A stretch of 64,000 nt of DNA from contig NZ_JUIW01000003.1 in the NCBI RefSeq assembly GCF_004151245.1, positions 62,001 through 126,000 of the forward strand, read 5' to 3'. Positions 17,548 through 25,725 of the stretch are shown here, in pieces (the first letter of the stretch is position 1; each line of letters opens with the position of its first letter). Source of the DNA: Flavobacterium beibuense. Lineage in GTDB: Bacteria > Bacteroidota > Bacteroidia > Flavobacteriales > Flavobacteriaceae. The position numbers were made by a program, and so were the translations under genes. The notes beneath the pieces are model-generated. The model did not search any database. It was not told the origin of the DNA and worked only from the letters and a program-made list of their open reading frames with translations.

Positions 17548-18315
17548 ATGTCTCTATTTTCCGACAACATCAGGTTCTTAAGGATCCAAAAGAAAATTTC
17601 ACAGGAAAAGCTCGCCGAGGAGCTTACTATAACGCGTGCAAGATATGTCAAATATGAGTCCGGGACCTCAGAGGCCCCTTATGATATCCTGAGACGCATT
17701 GCTCAATACTACCACTACAGTATTGATATCCTGTTATCGGTTGATATCCGAAAAGTGGACACCAACGGATTAATACGGCTGGAGGATAACCGTATCCTTT
17801 TGCCCATTACGGTAGATCAGGCCGGGGAGAACACCATAGAGATCATTCCCCAGAAGGCAAAAGCGGGTTATCTGAACGGCTATAGCGATCCGGAATTCAT
17901 AGAAGGGCTGCAGCAGATATCGCTGCCCTTTCTGAAAAACGGAAAATTCAGGGCATTCCCGGTGACAGGTGATTCCATGCCTCCGCACAGGGATGGTTCT
18001 TTTATCGTTGGCCGTTATGTAGAGAGCCTGGGAGAAGTCAGGGATGGCAAAACCTATATACTGCTTACCAAAGAGGAGGGGATCGTATACAAAAGGCTAA
18101 ACAAAAATGGAAAAAATAACCTGACGCTCATTTCCGATAATACTTTTTATGAGCCCTATAGCGTTAAGCTTTCCGATGTGCTCGAGATATGGGAATATGC
18201 CTGCAGTATTGCCACCAAAGAGTTTGAACCTGACGATATGCAACCCCAAAGCATCCGCGAGCATCTGATAGGAATACGGAATGAAATAAAAGCATTAAGC
18301 AAAATAAAACAATAA
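17548..18315 (+). CDS. LexA-like XRE / S24-peptidase transcriptional repressor
   Basis: A 255-residue protein from the ATG at 17548. Residues 5-60 form an XRE helix-turn-helix (FLRIQKKISQEKLAEELTIT). The C-terminal half is an S24 peptidase with the self-cleavage Ala106-Gly107 (AKAGYLNGYSD), nucleophile Ser143 (TGDSMPP) and general-base Lys182 (GIVYKRL). DNA damage would trigger RecA-stimulated self-cleavage and release of repression. Divergence from imuA with a shared operator implies control of the mutagenesis operon and of itself. The frame extends upstream, but through the promoter. Confidence 0.88.
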   Translation: MSLFSDNIRFLRIQKKISQEKLAEELTITRARYVKYESGTSEAPYDILRRIAQYYHYSIDILLSVDIRKVDTNGLIRLEDNRILLPITVDQAGENTIEIIPQKAKAGYLNGYSDPEFIEGLQQISLPFLKNGKFRAFPVTGDSMPPHRDGSFIVGRYVESLGEVRDGKTYILLTKEEGIVYKRLNKNGKNNLTLISDNTFYEPYSVKLSDVLEIWEYACSIATKEFEPDDMQPQSIREHLIGIRNEIKALSKIKQ

Positions 18316-18342
18316 TCACGTCACAAGACATCTATTAGAAAC

Positions 18343-18588
18343 ATGGACAAGGGCATACGTCTTAAAATAAGAAAAGAGTTAACCACAGAGCAGGAAAAGA
18401 AAGTAATACAGTTAAAAGGAACGCTCATTTCAGGGACTTATACTGATATTATCCATATCAGTGATGAAGGAGAAGATTTTTATATCAATCATTTTGTAAC
18501 AACGTCAGAAAAAAAGCAGCAAGCCCTTGAATTTATCACATTATACCTAAAGGAAAAAGAGTTGGAAAGCATTTTATGGATATTGTAA
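18343..18588 (+). CDS. Small hypothetical protein
   Basis: Eighty-one residues, charged, with no membrane segment (MDKGIRLKIRKELTTEQEKK start, QALEFITLYLKEKELESILW end). It starts 27 nt after the S24 repressor on the same strand, so it may be cotranscribed and damage-inducible. It ends 18 nt from the convergent GIY-YIG gene. A weak AAGCC/GGCTT hairpin in the gap (18594-18607) might be a shared terminator. Not recognised. Confidence 0.5.
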   Translation: MDKGIRLKIRKELTTEQEKKVIQLKGTLISGTYTDIIHISDEGEDFYINHFVTTSEKKQQALEFITLYLKEKELESILWIL

Positions 18589-18606
18589 TGCCTAAGCCAG
18601 TGGGCT

Positions 18607-19344
18607 TTAGACAGTATTAAGCAGGCAGGATAAAATTTCATCTACCTCTTCCTGTCCCAGGCAAAACCATTCGCCACGTACGCGCTGATGTAAATATTTT
18701 GCATGTAGATTTTTTTCAAAATCTGCTGCCAGTTTGCGAGTCATGAATCTTCTACTGCCTAAGGTTGTTATTTCCGGATCTTCGGAACGTAACGTTTTTT
18801 CCCTGTAATCGGGATTTTTAGACATTCCAATTTTATAGCGCCTGTTTTTACAGTCCTGCATGAGATATACATAACATGCTGCGGTTTTTGAGGTCTGATC
18901 CTTACCCGACCTGAATTTGTTTTCAAATACATAATTGGAAAACTCAAGGCATTCCGAATAATGTTTCTCGGTTAAAGATATAAATGGGGTATGACTTTCC
19001 TTATCGTAAATGCCATCCGTGCAAGGCTTTTCTCCGGCAATCGAAATCCGGTTGTCGGTATCATAAAGATTGACCTCGGGGCACATGTTGCTAAAGGCAA
19101 GATAACCTGTACTTTTGGAACGTGAAGGCTGCTCGGATATGACAGGGATCTTCTTTTCATTAAAATCATCCGGCAGTACTCCTTCACTTATAAGTGTCCT
19201 GACGTAATCATTGGTATAATTTACTTCTGAATAATCCGAAAAGAAATAGATGGTCCTTGCATGCCTTTCGCAATATTGTAGCAGGGGACAGCGTGAAGGC
19301 AAGCCAAGATCAAAACTTTTTTTTTGGTAATGCTCCTTATTCAT
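18607..19344 (-). CDS. GIY-YIG (T5orf172/MUG113-type) nuclease-like protein
   Basis: A 245-residue protein. Residues 1-150 are unassigned with scattered Cys/His (CPLLQYCERH). The C-terminal 90 residues are a T5orf172-type GIY-YIG domain: YVYLM (158-162), YKIGMS (170-175), an Arg-rich helix, a Glu in ADFEKNLHAKY and the closing RGEWF. It is last in the leftward xseA-xseB-119aa-GIY operon, coupled to the preceding gene by a TGATG junction. It could cut DNA in the same process as exonuclease VII. Substrate unknown. Confidence 0.75.
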   Translation of the reverse strand: MNKEHYQKKSFDLGLPSRCPLLQYCERHARTIYFFSDYSEVNYTNDYVRTLISEGVLPDDFNEKKIPVISEQPSRSKSTGYLAFSNMCPEVNLYDTDNRISIAGEKPCTDGIYDKESHTPFISLTEKHYSECLEFSNYVFENKFRSGKDQTSKTAACYVYLMQDCKNRRYKIGMSKNPDYREKTLRSEDPEITTLGSRRFMTRKLAADFEKNLHAKYLHQRVRGEWFCLGQEEVDEILSCLLNTV

Positions 19345-19703
19345 CAGTTATTGCCTTTTAATCCCTTATAAATTTCAAGATGTTTTTCCAGTTCAAATCC
19401 CAATAATATCAGCCGACGTATGCCATCTGTAATGGAATGTTTCAGAAAGAGGTTTGCCGAGGTGCATTCTACAAGCCACAGATCAGTCTGAAAATCTGCA
19501 TTTTTTTCTTTGCCGTAATAGGGCACATTAAAAATAATAAAAGTACTCTCTTTTATCCTTTTATAGAAAAGTGGCATTCCCTTTTCAAAATTTCCTTTTG
19601 TATCAATAGCCTCCTTAAAGCCCTCTTTTTGCATGAATGCTTTAAATGCAGTTTCCCTGTTTAGGTTTTTTATACGAAATTCCCTAGGCATCAATTTTCT
19701 CAT
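19344..19703 (-). CDS. Hypothetical protein in the exonuclease VII operon
   Basis: A 119-residue, soluble, Lys/Phe-rich protein (MRKLMPREFRIKNLNRETAF start). It contains STFIIFNVPYYGKEKNADF and a helical C-terminus. It starts 6 nt after xseB and overlaps the start of the GIY-YIG gene by one base, so all four genes are one transcription unit. No family recognised; the genetic coupling suggests a partner of the nuclease gene after it. Confidence 0.6.
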   Translation of the reverse strand: MRKLMPREFRIKNLNRETAFKAFMQKEGFKEAIDTKGNFEKGMPLFYKRIKESTFIIFNVPYYGKEKNADFQTDLWLVECTSANLFLKHSITDGIRRLILLGFELEKHLEIYKGLKGNN

Positions 19704-19709
19704 CGTGTC

Positions 19710-19916
19710 TTATTTTGGAGTTTCCATCTGTCCGATTATCTTATTGACCTCCGTTTCCGTATTTTTTAGCTTTTCCTGACAAAAAGTGATTAATTCTGAG
19801 GCTCTTTTCACTTTATCAGCCAAAAGATCAACCGAGATAGTCTCGTTTTCAATTTCACGGGCTATACTTTCAAGCTCGGCGTAAGCCTGCTCATATGTCA
19901 AGTTCTGTTCCATCAT
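19710..19916 (-). CDS. xseB: Exodeoxyribonuclease VII small subunit
   Basis: Sixty-eight residues of the XseB type: MMEQNLTYEQAYAELESIAR, then VDLLADKVKRASELITFCQEKL and a TETEVNKI end. Size and motifs are normal. XseB coats the helical arms of XseA to make the ATP-independent single-strand exonuclease. The gene overlaps xseA by 26 nt. Confidence 0.9.
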   Translation of the reverse strand: MMEQNLTYEQAYAELESIAREIENETISVDLLADKVKRASELITFCQEKLKNTETEVNKIIGQMETPK

Positions 19917-21333
19917 AGTCTGTTTTGTTCTGTATTGTTGCAGTCAGTGCGGTTTGTGAGAGGATTACATCAATTTTCATTCCCGGTTCAAGCATTTCAG
20001 GATTACTGATTACCTTACCTTCCAGTTTAATTATAGCATAGCCTTTTTTAAGGAGATTCCTGGGTGAGATCATTTTAAAAAGTGTGGTGAAATTATCGAG
20101 TTCCCTTTTCCGGTTTTTATTGTATTGAGCGTTAGCAGTGCTGATACGCTCACGGAGATTTCCAAGGCCGTTGTTTTTGTGATTCATGATACGCAACGGT
20201 GAGGCCGTCAGCCTATTAGCTGTTACATGGAGTTTTTGGCTGTTGCTAAGGAAAATAGTACCGGTAGCATTTATTGTCAGCAGATTGAGCTTAACAAGGG
20301 CATCTTTCCTTTCGCTTAATGTATCTTTTACCGTATTGGCCAGGTTATGTCTCATCTCTATGAGTGCACGCCCATGAACGGTAATTAATTGCTGGGATGC
20401 AATTATTATATCCTTTTGAAAGGAAAATAGCCTTTCTTCAAAACTCCTGTTATGAGCAATAATAAATTCTGCAGCTTTAGTAGGGGTTTTGGTTGGGGTA
20501 TGGACCATCATATCGGTGATACTCTGATTTTTTTGGTGTCCGATACCTGTTATGATCGGGATAGGAAATTTGGCAGCTGCACGCGCAATCCTATAATTAT
20601 CAAAAATTAAGAAATCAGTTTGTGCACCACCGCCACGGGTTATCACTACAGCATCATATCTTATCCCGGAATCATACACAGCAATTAATTTCTCCAATAA
20701 AAGCCCTGCATTTTTATCTCCCTGTACCGTAGCAAAATAGTCATCTACCTTAAAGGCGTAACCAAAAGAATTGTTTTCAAGGGTGTGCCTGAAATCTTCC
20801 GCTCCCGCTGAGATGGACGAAGAAATAAGTGCAATACGTTGTACTACGGGGTTAAGCTTTAAACGATTATTATCTGTTATATAGGCTTCACCAATTTTCT
20901 GTATGAATTCATTCTGAAGGACAAGGCGCCGTAATGTCGCATTGCGTTGCTGCTCCAGTTGCCCCAGGGTATAACTGGAATCAATATTTAGTAGTGTGAT
21001 CGCCAATCCGTAAAGCGGATGGTATTCCACGCTCACCTGTAATAATACCTGCAGGTTATTGGTAAATCTCTGCCCGGTTGTATTTTCGAATTCTGCAATA
21101 CGCAATGAACCGTTACCCCAGGCTTTACCGTTGATCTTAGCAATTATGGCATTTGACCGAGGGTCTTTTTCCACCAACTCAAAATTGTGGTACTGCTTAT
21201 CGGCTTTATAGGAATGGCTGGTAATATCAGCAATCACCCAAAAGCGCATTTCCCTGAAAGCATCTTCTAAAGTACTAGCTATGCTTTGGGTAAGCTGGGA
21301 AAGCCGAATGGGATGGTTAACCTGTGTATTCAT
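19891..21333 (-). CDS. xseA: Exodeoxyribonuclease VII large subunit
   Basis: A 480-residue XseA from the ATG at 21333 (MNTQVNHPIRLSQL). It has an N-terminal OB fold (RFWVIADITSHSYKADKQ), the catalytic core with the typical YDAVVITRGGGAQTDFLIFD and FPIPIITGIGHQKNQSITD, a long coiled-coil arm and the C-terminal LLKKGYAIIKLEGKVI. Complete and probably active. Its position among conjugation and defence genes suggests cargo rather than the housekeeping copy. It diverges from ptuA, with 191 nt between the starts. Confidence 0.92.
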   Translation of the reverse strand: MNTQVNHPIRLSQLTQSIASTLEDAFREMRFWVIADITSHSYKADKQYHNFELVEKDPRSNAIIAKINGKAWGNGSLRIAEFENTTGQRFTNNLQVLLQVSVEYHPLYGLAITLLNIDSSYTLGQLEQQRNATLRRLVLQNEFIQKIGEAYITDNNRLKLNPVVQRIALISSSISAGAEDFRHTLENNSFGYAFKVDDYFATVQGDKNAGLLLEKLIAVYDSGIRYDAVVITRGGGAQTDFLIFDNYRIARAAAKFPIPIITGIGHQKNQSITDMMVHTPTKTPTKAAEFIIAHNRSFEERLFSFQKDIIIASQQLITVHGRALIEMRHNLANTVKDTLSERKDALVKLNLLTINATGTIFLSNSQKLHVTANRLTASPLRIMNHKNNGLGNLRERISTANAQYNKNRKRELDNFTTLFKMISPRNLLKKGYAIIKLEGKVISNPEMLEPGMKIDVILSQTALTATIQNKTDYDGTELDI

Positions 21334-21524
21334 AATGCTAACCAAAGATAATATTTATTATAAATAATAGATTGGAAGACAGACAGAAAATGTAGGCATA
21401 AAATTATGTATTCCTAATCAAAAGCATTAAAAAAACTCATTTTTTTCTGATTCCAATATTTAAGACCATAACCGTTATTGTAATTAAATTTTTGTTAATT
21501 TGAAATATAAAACCAATATTGATT

Positions 21525-23702
21525 ATGAGTTTCAGATTAATTGCTATACGACCACTTGAGGGATGCATCGATAAATTTTTAAAGAATCTTGAAATTGGAA
21601 AAATTTATCCTTTATATAGTGAATACGAGTATGCTTTTGAAAATGGTGACCCTAAAGCAGAGCTACTTTCAATTGCACCCAAGGCTTCGTCGGTCCCCTC
21701 GGATTTTTATGACATCAATAATCTGAGTATCAATATTTCAGCTATTGTCGGAAAAAACGGAAGCGGTAAGAGCAGTATCTTAGAGCTTTTCTTTTGGGCC
21801 ATTAATAACTTTGCCACCAATTTCCTGTATGAATCCCAGGAGAAGCAAAAAACACATAGTATTACGGCTAATCTCAAGCAGGTGGAAGGCATTTTTGTAG
21901 AATTCTATTTTACAGCACTTGATGAAATCCTAAATGAAGATCATGATGGAAATAAAAGAAAAGATAAAGAAGGCCTAATTATAGAAAAAACGAATTATTA
22001 TAAGATAAAAATCGGGTCGGCCATAGAAAAGAAGCCAAATTATGAAGCCTACAGAATGGAAGACGGAGAGTTTCGTCTATTGACCGAAAAGGACGCTTTT
22101 GGATTGAAGGATCTTTTTTATACAGAAGTGGTAAATTATTCCCATTATGCATACAACAGTAAAGAACTGGATTTCTGGATCGACGGGCTTTTCCATAAGA
22201 ACGATTCCTACCAGACCCCACTGGTGCTCAATCCCATGCGCACTGAGGGTAACTTTGATATCAACCGCGAAAATGATCTGTTGCGACAACGCCTGCTTGC
22301 CAATATATTACGCCCTTCAGCTAAGGATGGGAGCGCCGATTTCAGAAATTTCGGTGATAACCTTAAGGCAGACCACTTACTATTCTCATTAAAAGACAAA
22401 AAGCAGTATGTAGAGTATGGATATGACAAAAACACTGATAAACCACATACTATACATCTTAGGATATTTGAACTCCTCGAATTGGAAGATAAGCTGGTTG
22501 AGGAACTGGTCCGTTATTATCTGAAAGATTCCACAGCGCTTGTAAATACAGAAAGACCATATTATCAGGAGGTACGAAGTTATATCTTATATAAAATTGT
22601 GAGCATTTCGGAAAAATACAAGGAGTATAACGATTACTTCCCTTATTTTAAAAAAGCAGACAGGCAATTATTGTTAAAATCAAAAGGTAAAATATCAGAT
22701 GCAAAAAATATTGAAAAGATTATATTCGATATCGGAAAGAATTTCGATTATAAATTTCTAAAAAACCTGGCCGATGATACAAGCCATATCACTTTTAAAC
22801 TTAAACAAAGCCTTAATTATCTTATAAACGGGACTATCGATTATCCTTTGGACGAGCCAGTTACCATTGAGGGGCTCTCCAATAAAATTTTTGCACTAAA
22901 ATCAGGCAGGAAACTTATAGAGCTGCTGCCACCACCTATATTTAAAGTAGACATTATTTTAAAATCGCTTAGGGGGGATGACAAAAAGGATATTTTTATG
23001 GAGCGCCTCAGTTCGGGAGAAAAGCAGCTGATCTATTCGGTCAGTTCCATACTGTATCACCTGTCAAATCTTAATTCTGTTTCAGAGAATAAGGTACAAT
23101 ACAGGTATATAAACCTTGTCCTGGAAGAAATAGAACTGTATTTCCACCCGGAATATCAAAAAAAATATGTAGACTATCTCCGAACCAGTATCGGCAGGCT
23201 GGGATTGGATAAGATAAAAGCCATAAACATTATCCTGGCAACACATTCACCCTTCATTCTTTCGGATATTCCCAAACAAAATATCTTATATCTTGATATC
23301 AATAAAGAAAGTGGTTTTTCCAAGCCATTGGATTATAAAAAAATGAAATCATTTGGGGCCAATATATCAGATTTGCTGGCGGATAGTTTTTTTATAACTG
23401 ACGGGCTCGTAGGAGATTTCGCAAAAATTAAAATACAGGAAGCACTAAGCTGGCTTCACAAAGAAGGCAAAATAATTAAGGATATGAAATCCGAACCAAG
23501 GAATCTGAAGCGCTTCAGTTCCAGAGCTGGAGAACAAAAATACTACAAACAGATCATTGAACTGGTGGATGAGCCACTGGTAAAACAAAAGCTGCGATCC
23601 ATGTACCTTGCATTTGTCACGGATGATCAGCGGGCCAAAGAAGAAGAAATCGCAAGACTGGAAGAGGCTATCACTAAATTAAAAAAGGATAAAGATGCTT
23701 AG
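21525..23702 (+). CDS. ptuA: Septu-type ATPase PtuA
   Basis: A 725-residue ABC/AAA-type ATPase from the ATG at 21525 (two codons inside a TTG-started frame). Walker A is GKNGSGKSS (about 76-84). After a long helical insertion come the signature LSSGEKQLIYSVSSILYHL, Walker B INLVLEEIELYFHPEY and the switch motif ILATHSPFILSD. With the HNH partner overlapping by 8 nt, this is the two-gene layout of Septu anti-phage systems, in which the ATPase controls the nuclease. It is longer than many PtuA proteins, with a charged C-terminal tail. No reverse transcriptase accompanies it. Confidence 0.75.
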   Translation: MSFRLIAIRPLEGCIDKFLKNLEIGKIYPLYSEYEYAFENGDPKAELLSIAPKASSVPSDFYDINNLSINISAIVGKNGSGKSSILELFFWAINNFATNFLYESQEKQKTHSITANLKQVEGIFVEFYFTALDEILNEDHDGNKRKDKEGLIIEKTNYYKIKIGSAIEKKPNYEAYRMEDGEFRLLTEKDAFGLKDLFYTEVVNYSHYAYNSKELDFWIDGLFHKNDSYQTPLVLNPMRTEGNFDINRENDLLRQRLLANILRPSAKDGSADFRNFGDNLKADHLLFSLKDKKQYVEYGYDKNTDKPHTIHLRIFELLELEDKLVEELVRYYLKDSTALVNTERPYYQEVRSYILYKIVSISEKYKEYNDYFPYFKKADRQLLLKSKGKISDAKNIEKIIFDIGKNFDYKFLKNLADDTSHITFKLKQSLNYLINGTIDYPLDEPVTIEGLSNKIFALKSGRKLIELLPPPIFKVDIILKSLRGDDKKDIFMERLSSGEKQLIYSVSSILYHLSNLNSVSENKVQYRYINLVLEEIELYFHPEYQKKYVDYLRTSIGRLGLDKIKAINIILATHSPFILSDIPKQNILYLDINKESGFSKPLDYKKMKSFGANISDLLADSFFITDGLVGDFAKIKIQEALSWLHKEGKIIKDMKSEPRNLKRFSSRAGEQKYYKQIIELVDEPLVKQKLRSMYLAFVTDDQRAKEEEIARLEEAITKLKKDKDA

Positions 23703-24723
23703 TGTAAACTTCGGTAAGGCCTCAGAACAGTGTCAGGATTTCTGTATGGGCAAAAAAATAAATGGTGTTTTCCTAAAAGGCATGATCGGGTGGGTAAGCA
23801 AAAGAGCCAATAAGTATTTATCAGGCCAAAATTTGGCACTTAATCCTGACCCCGGACATCTTGAAGCCTTACAAAACTTAAAGGCTGCACTAACCCCGGT
23901 ACATATCGCAGCAATACTGGCCTGTCTTCCCGAGGGTTTATCTGAAAAAAGTGAAGCGTACACAGTTTATCGGGACCTGAAATTAACCTATGCCACAAAT
24001 AATGGAGAACTTGTAACGGGATCGGTTCTGGGGCTGATATTTAATTACAAAGCTTTTCGTTCCTATAAGGCGAGTATATACAACGGTTATACCCTGGCAG
24101 AACAATTGGGAATTGATTGTTGTCCGTACTGCAACAGGCATTATACGACAACCCATCATACATATTATGTAAATGATAATGGAACAGCAGTCGAAAAAAG
24201 AGTTTTTCCTGAATTTGACCACTTTTACCCCCAGAAATTACATCCCGTACTGGCACTCTCATTCTATAACCTGATACCCAGCTGTACGGTATGCAATACC
24301 CATTACAAAAATTCGAGGGACTCGGCTCATCTTTTTCATCCTTATACCCTACACCAGCACGGAGCTTTTAGGTTCACCGATTTCCCTAAAGATGTGGCAT
24401 CCCTTTATGGCGGAGGATCCGCTATATCAATTGGATTTGAATACAACTGTACGGATGAAATGCGAATCCGCCTAAGCAACTCAAAGGCTTTTTTTGGGAT
24501 CAAAGATATCTATGACAAGTGTCATGGTGAACTGATTCGTGATATAATCTTCAAAAAAATTGCTTTTAGCAAGCGATATATGGAGGAGCTTGCCGGGGCC
24601 TACACCCTTACTTTTGAAGACGCCTACAAAATAGTTTTTGAATGTCATTTTGAGGATGAGAATGTCCATAAACGCCCTTTCAGTAAACTTAAAAAAGATA
24701 TATTTGAAAGTCCAGATCTATAG
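23695..24723 (+). CDS. ptuB: Septu-type HNH endonuclease PtuB
   Basis: A 342-residue protein with a zinc-bound HNH nuclease: CPYCNRHY (Cys143/Cys146), FDHFYPQ with catalytic Asp175-His176, the Asn of YNLIPSC and the second zinc pair C197-x-x-C200 followed by N and a Lys. The HNH core spans about 140-215; flanks are helical. The start codon overlaps the end of ptuA, so the proteins are made together. In Septu systems PtuB is the effector nuclease. It converges on the DUF1016 gene with 16 nt between the stops. Confidence 0.75.
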   Translation: MLSVNFGKASEQCQDFCMGKKINGVFLKGMIGWVSKRANKYLSGQNLALNPDPGHLEALQNLKAALTPVHIAAILACLPEGLSEKSEAYTVYRDLKLTYATNNGELVTGSVLGLIFNYKAFRSYKASIYNGYTLAEQLGIDCCPYCNRHYTTTHHTYYVNDNGTAVEKRVFPEFDHFYPQKLHPVLALSFYNLIPSCTVCNTHYKNSRDSAHLFHPYTLHQHGAFRFTDFPKDVASLYGGGSAISIGFEYNCTDEMRIRLSNSKAFFGIKDIYDKCHGELIRDIIFKKIAFSKRYMEELAGAYTLTFEDAYKIVFECHFEDENVHKRPFSKLKKDIFESPDL

Positions 24724-24739
24724 TGAAAAAGGCAGCAAA

Positions 24740-25714
24740 TCAACGTATTAGCTCCTGAAATTTTTCATGCAGAACCTTCTTATCAGGTAATTGTGTCTGA
24801 TATTGCGCCACCATGGTAGGTGAGAGGCTTCGGCTCAGGGAGTATTCTACGACCTCGTTATCCTTGTCCTTGCAAAGCAGGATGCCTATACTTGGATTTT
24901 CATAAGGCTTTTTGATATCCCTGTCTAATGCTTCCAGATAGAAATTAAGCTGTCCCAGATGCCCGGGCCTGAACTTGTCCGTCTTGAGCTCAATGGCGAT
25001 CAGGCATTGGAGCCCGCGATGATAGAATAGTAAGTCGATATAAAAATCACTGCTCCCTACCTGAAGCTTGTATTCCTGGTCAAAAAACAGGAAGTCCTTA
25101 CCCAGTTCCATGATAAAATCTTTCATTTGGGCAATCAGTCCCTGTTGCAGGTCGCGTTCGCTATAAGGTTCCTGAATATTCAGGAAATCAAACATGTAGC
25201 TATCCTTAAAGGTATTTGCTATTTCCGGATGAATTTCTCTCATTACCGATGAGAGTTTTACATTTCCCATGATAGTCCTTTCAAAAACCCCGCTGCTGAT
25301 CTGCCGCTCCAGTTCCTTTACGCTGAATTTCTCCCTCTTACAAAGGTTCAGGTAAAATTCCTTCTCTTCTATTGATTTTGTTCTGCCCAATATGGCCAGA
25401 TTATGGGTCCAGGTAATTTCTCTCATCAGCGATGAGAGTTTTGGATAAGCCTTGTAGGCCTCATAGAATTGCTTCATTCGCCAGAGGTTCTTATCCGAAA
25501 ATCCTCTTACCCCCGGCTCCTTTAACTGCAAGTATTGGGCCAGGTCACTGACTACCGATTGCCCCCATTCTGCATTGTTAACCCTGCGGCTTATATATTC
25601 CCCTATATTCCAGTAAAGATCGATCAACTGGGTATTAACGGCCTTTATGGCCTTGCTGCGTGCCTGCCTGATGAGCTGTGCTACATCGGCAAACTGATCC
25701 TGTATAGACTGCAT
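24740..25714 (-). CDS. YhcG/DUF1016 PD-(D/E)XK nuclease
   Basis: A 324-residue protein with the N-terminal DUF1016 helical domain (YWNIGEYISRRV; VRGFSDKNLWRMKQFYEAY) and a C-terminal PD-(D/E)XK nuclease: DFYIDLLFYHRGLQCLIAIE followed by LKTDKFRPGH, giving Asp and Glu-x-Lys active-site residues. YhcG-type proteins are widespread on mobile elements and near restriction genes, with an unsettled role. It starts 11 nt after mobC on the same strand, so it probably rides on the mobilisation transcript. Confidence 0.88.
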   Translation of the reverse strand: MQSIQDQFADVAQLIRQARSKAIKAVNTQLIDLYWNIGEYISRRVNNAEWGQSVVSDLAQYLQLKEPGVRGFSDKNLWRMKQFYEAYKAYPKLSSLMREITWTHNLAILGRTKSIEEKEFYLNLCKREKFSVKELERQISSGVFERTIMGNVKLSSVMREIHPEIANTFKDSYMFDFLNIQEPYSERDLQQGLIAQMKDFIMELGKDFLFFDQEYKLQVGSSDFYIDLLFYHRGLQCLIAIELKTDKFRPGHLGQLNFYLEALDRDIKKPYENPSIGILLCKDKDNEVVEYSLSRSLSPTMVAQYQTQLPDKKVLHEKFQELIR

Positions 25715-25725
25715 AATTGAATGTA

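Noticed and set aside
18589..18607. Bidirectional terminator between the 81-residue gene and the GIY-YIG gene
   Set aside because: The AAGCC/GGCTT stem has only five pairs and no T-run on either strand; too weak to call as a feature.
18607..24723. Septu genes read as a retron effector with exonuclease VII as msDNA processor
   Set aside because: No reverse transcriptase and no room for an msr-msd between xseA and ptuA beyond 191 nt without strong hairpins.
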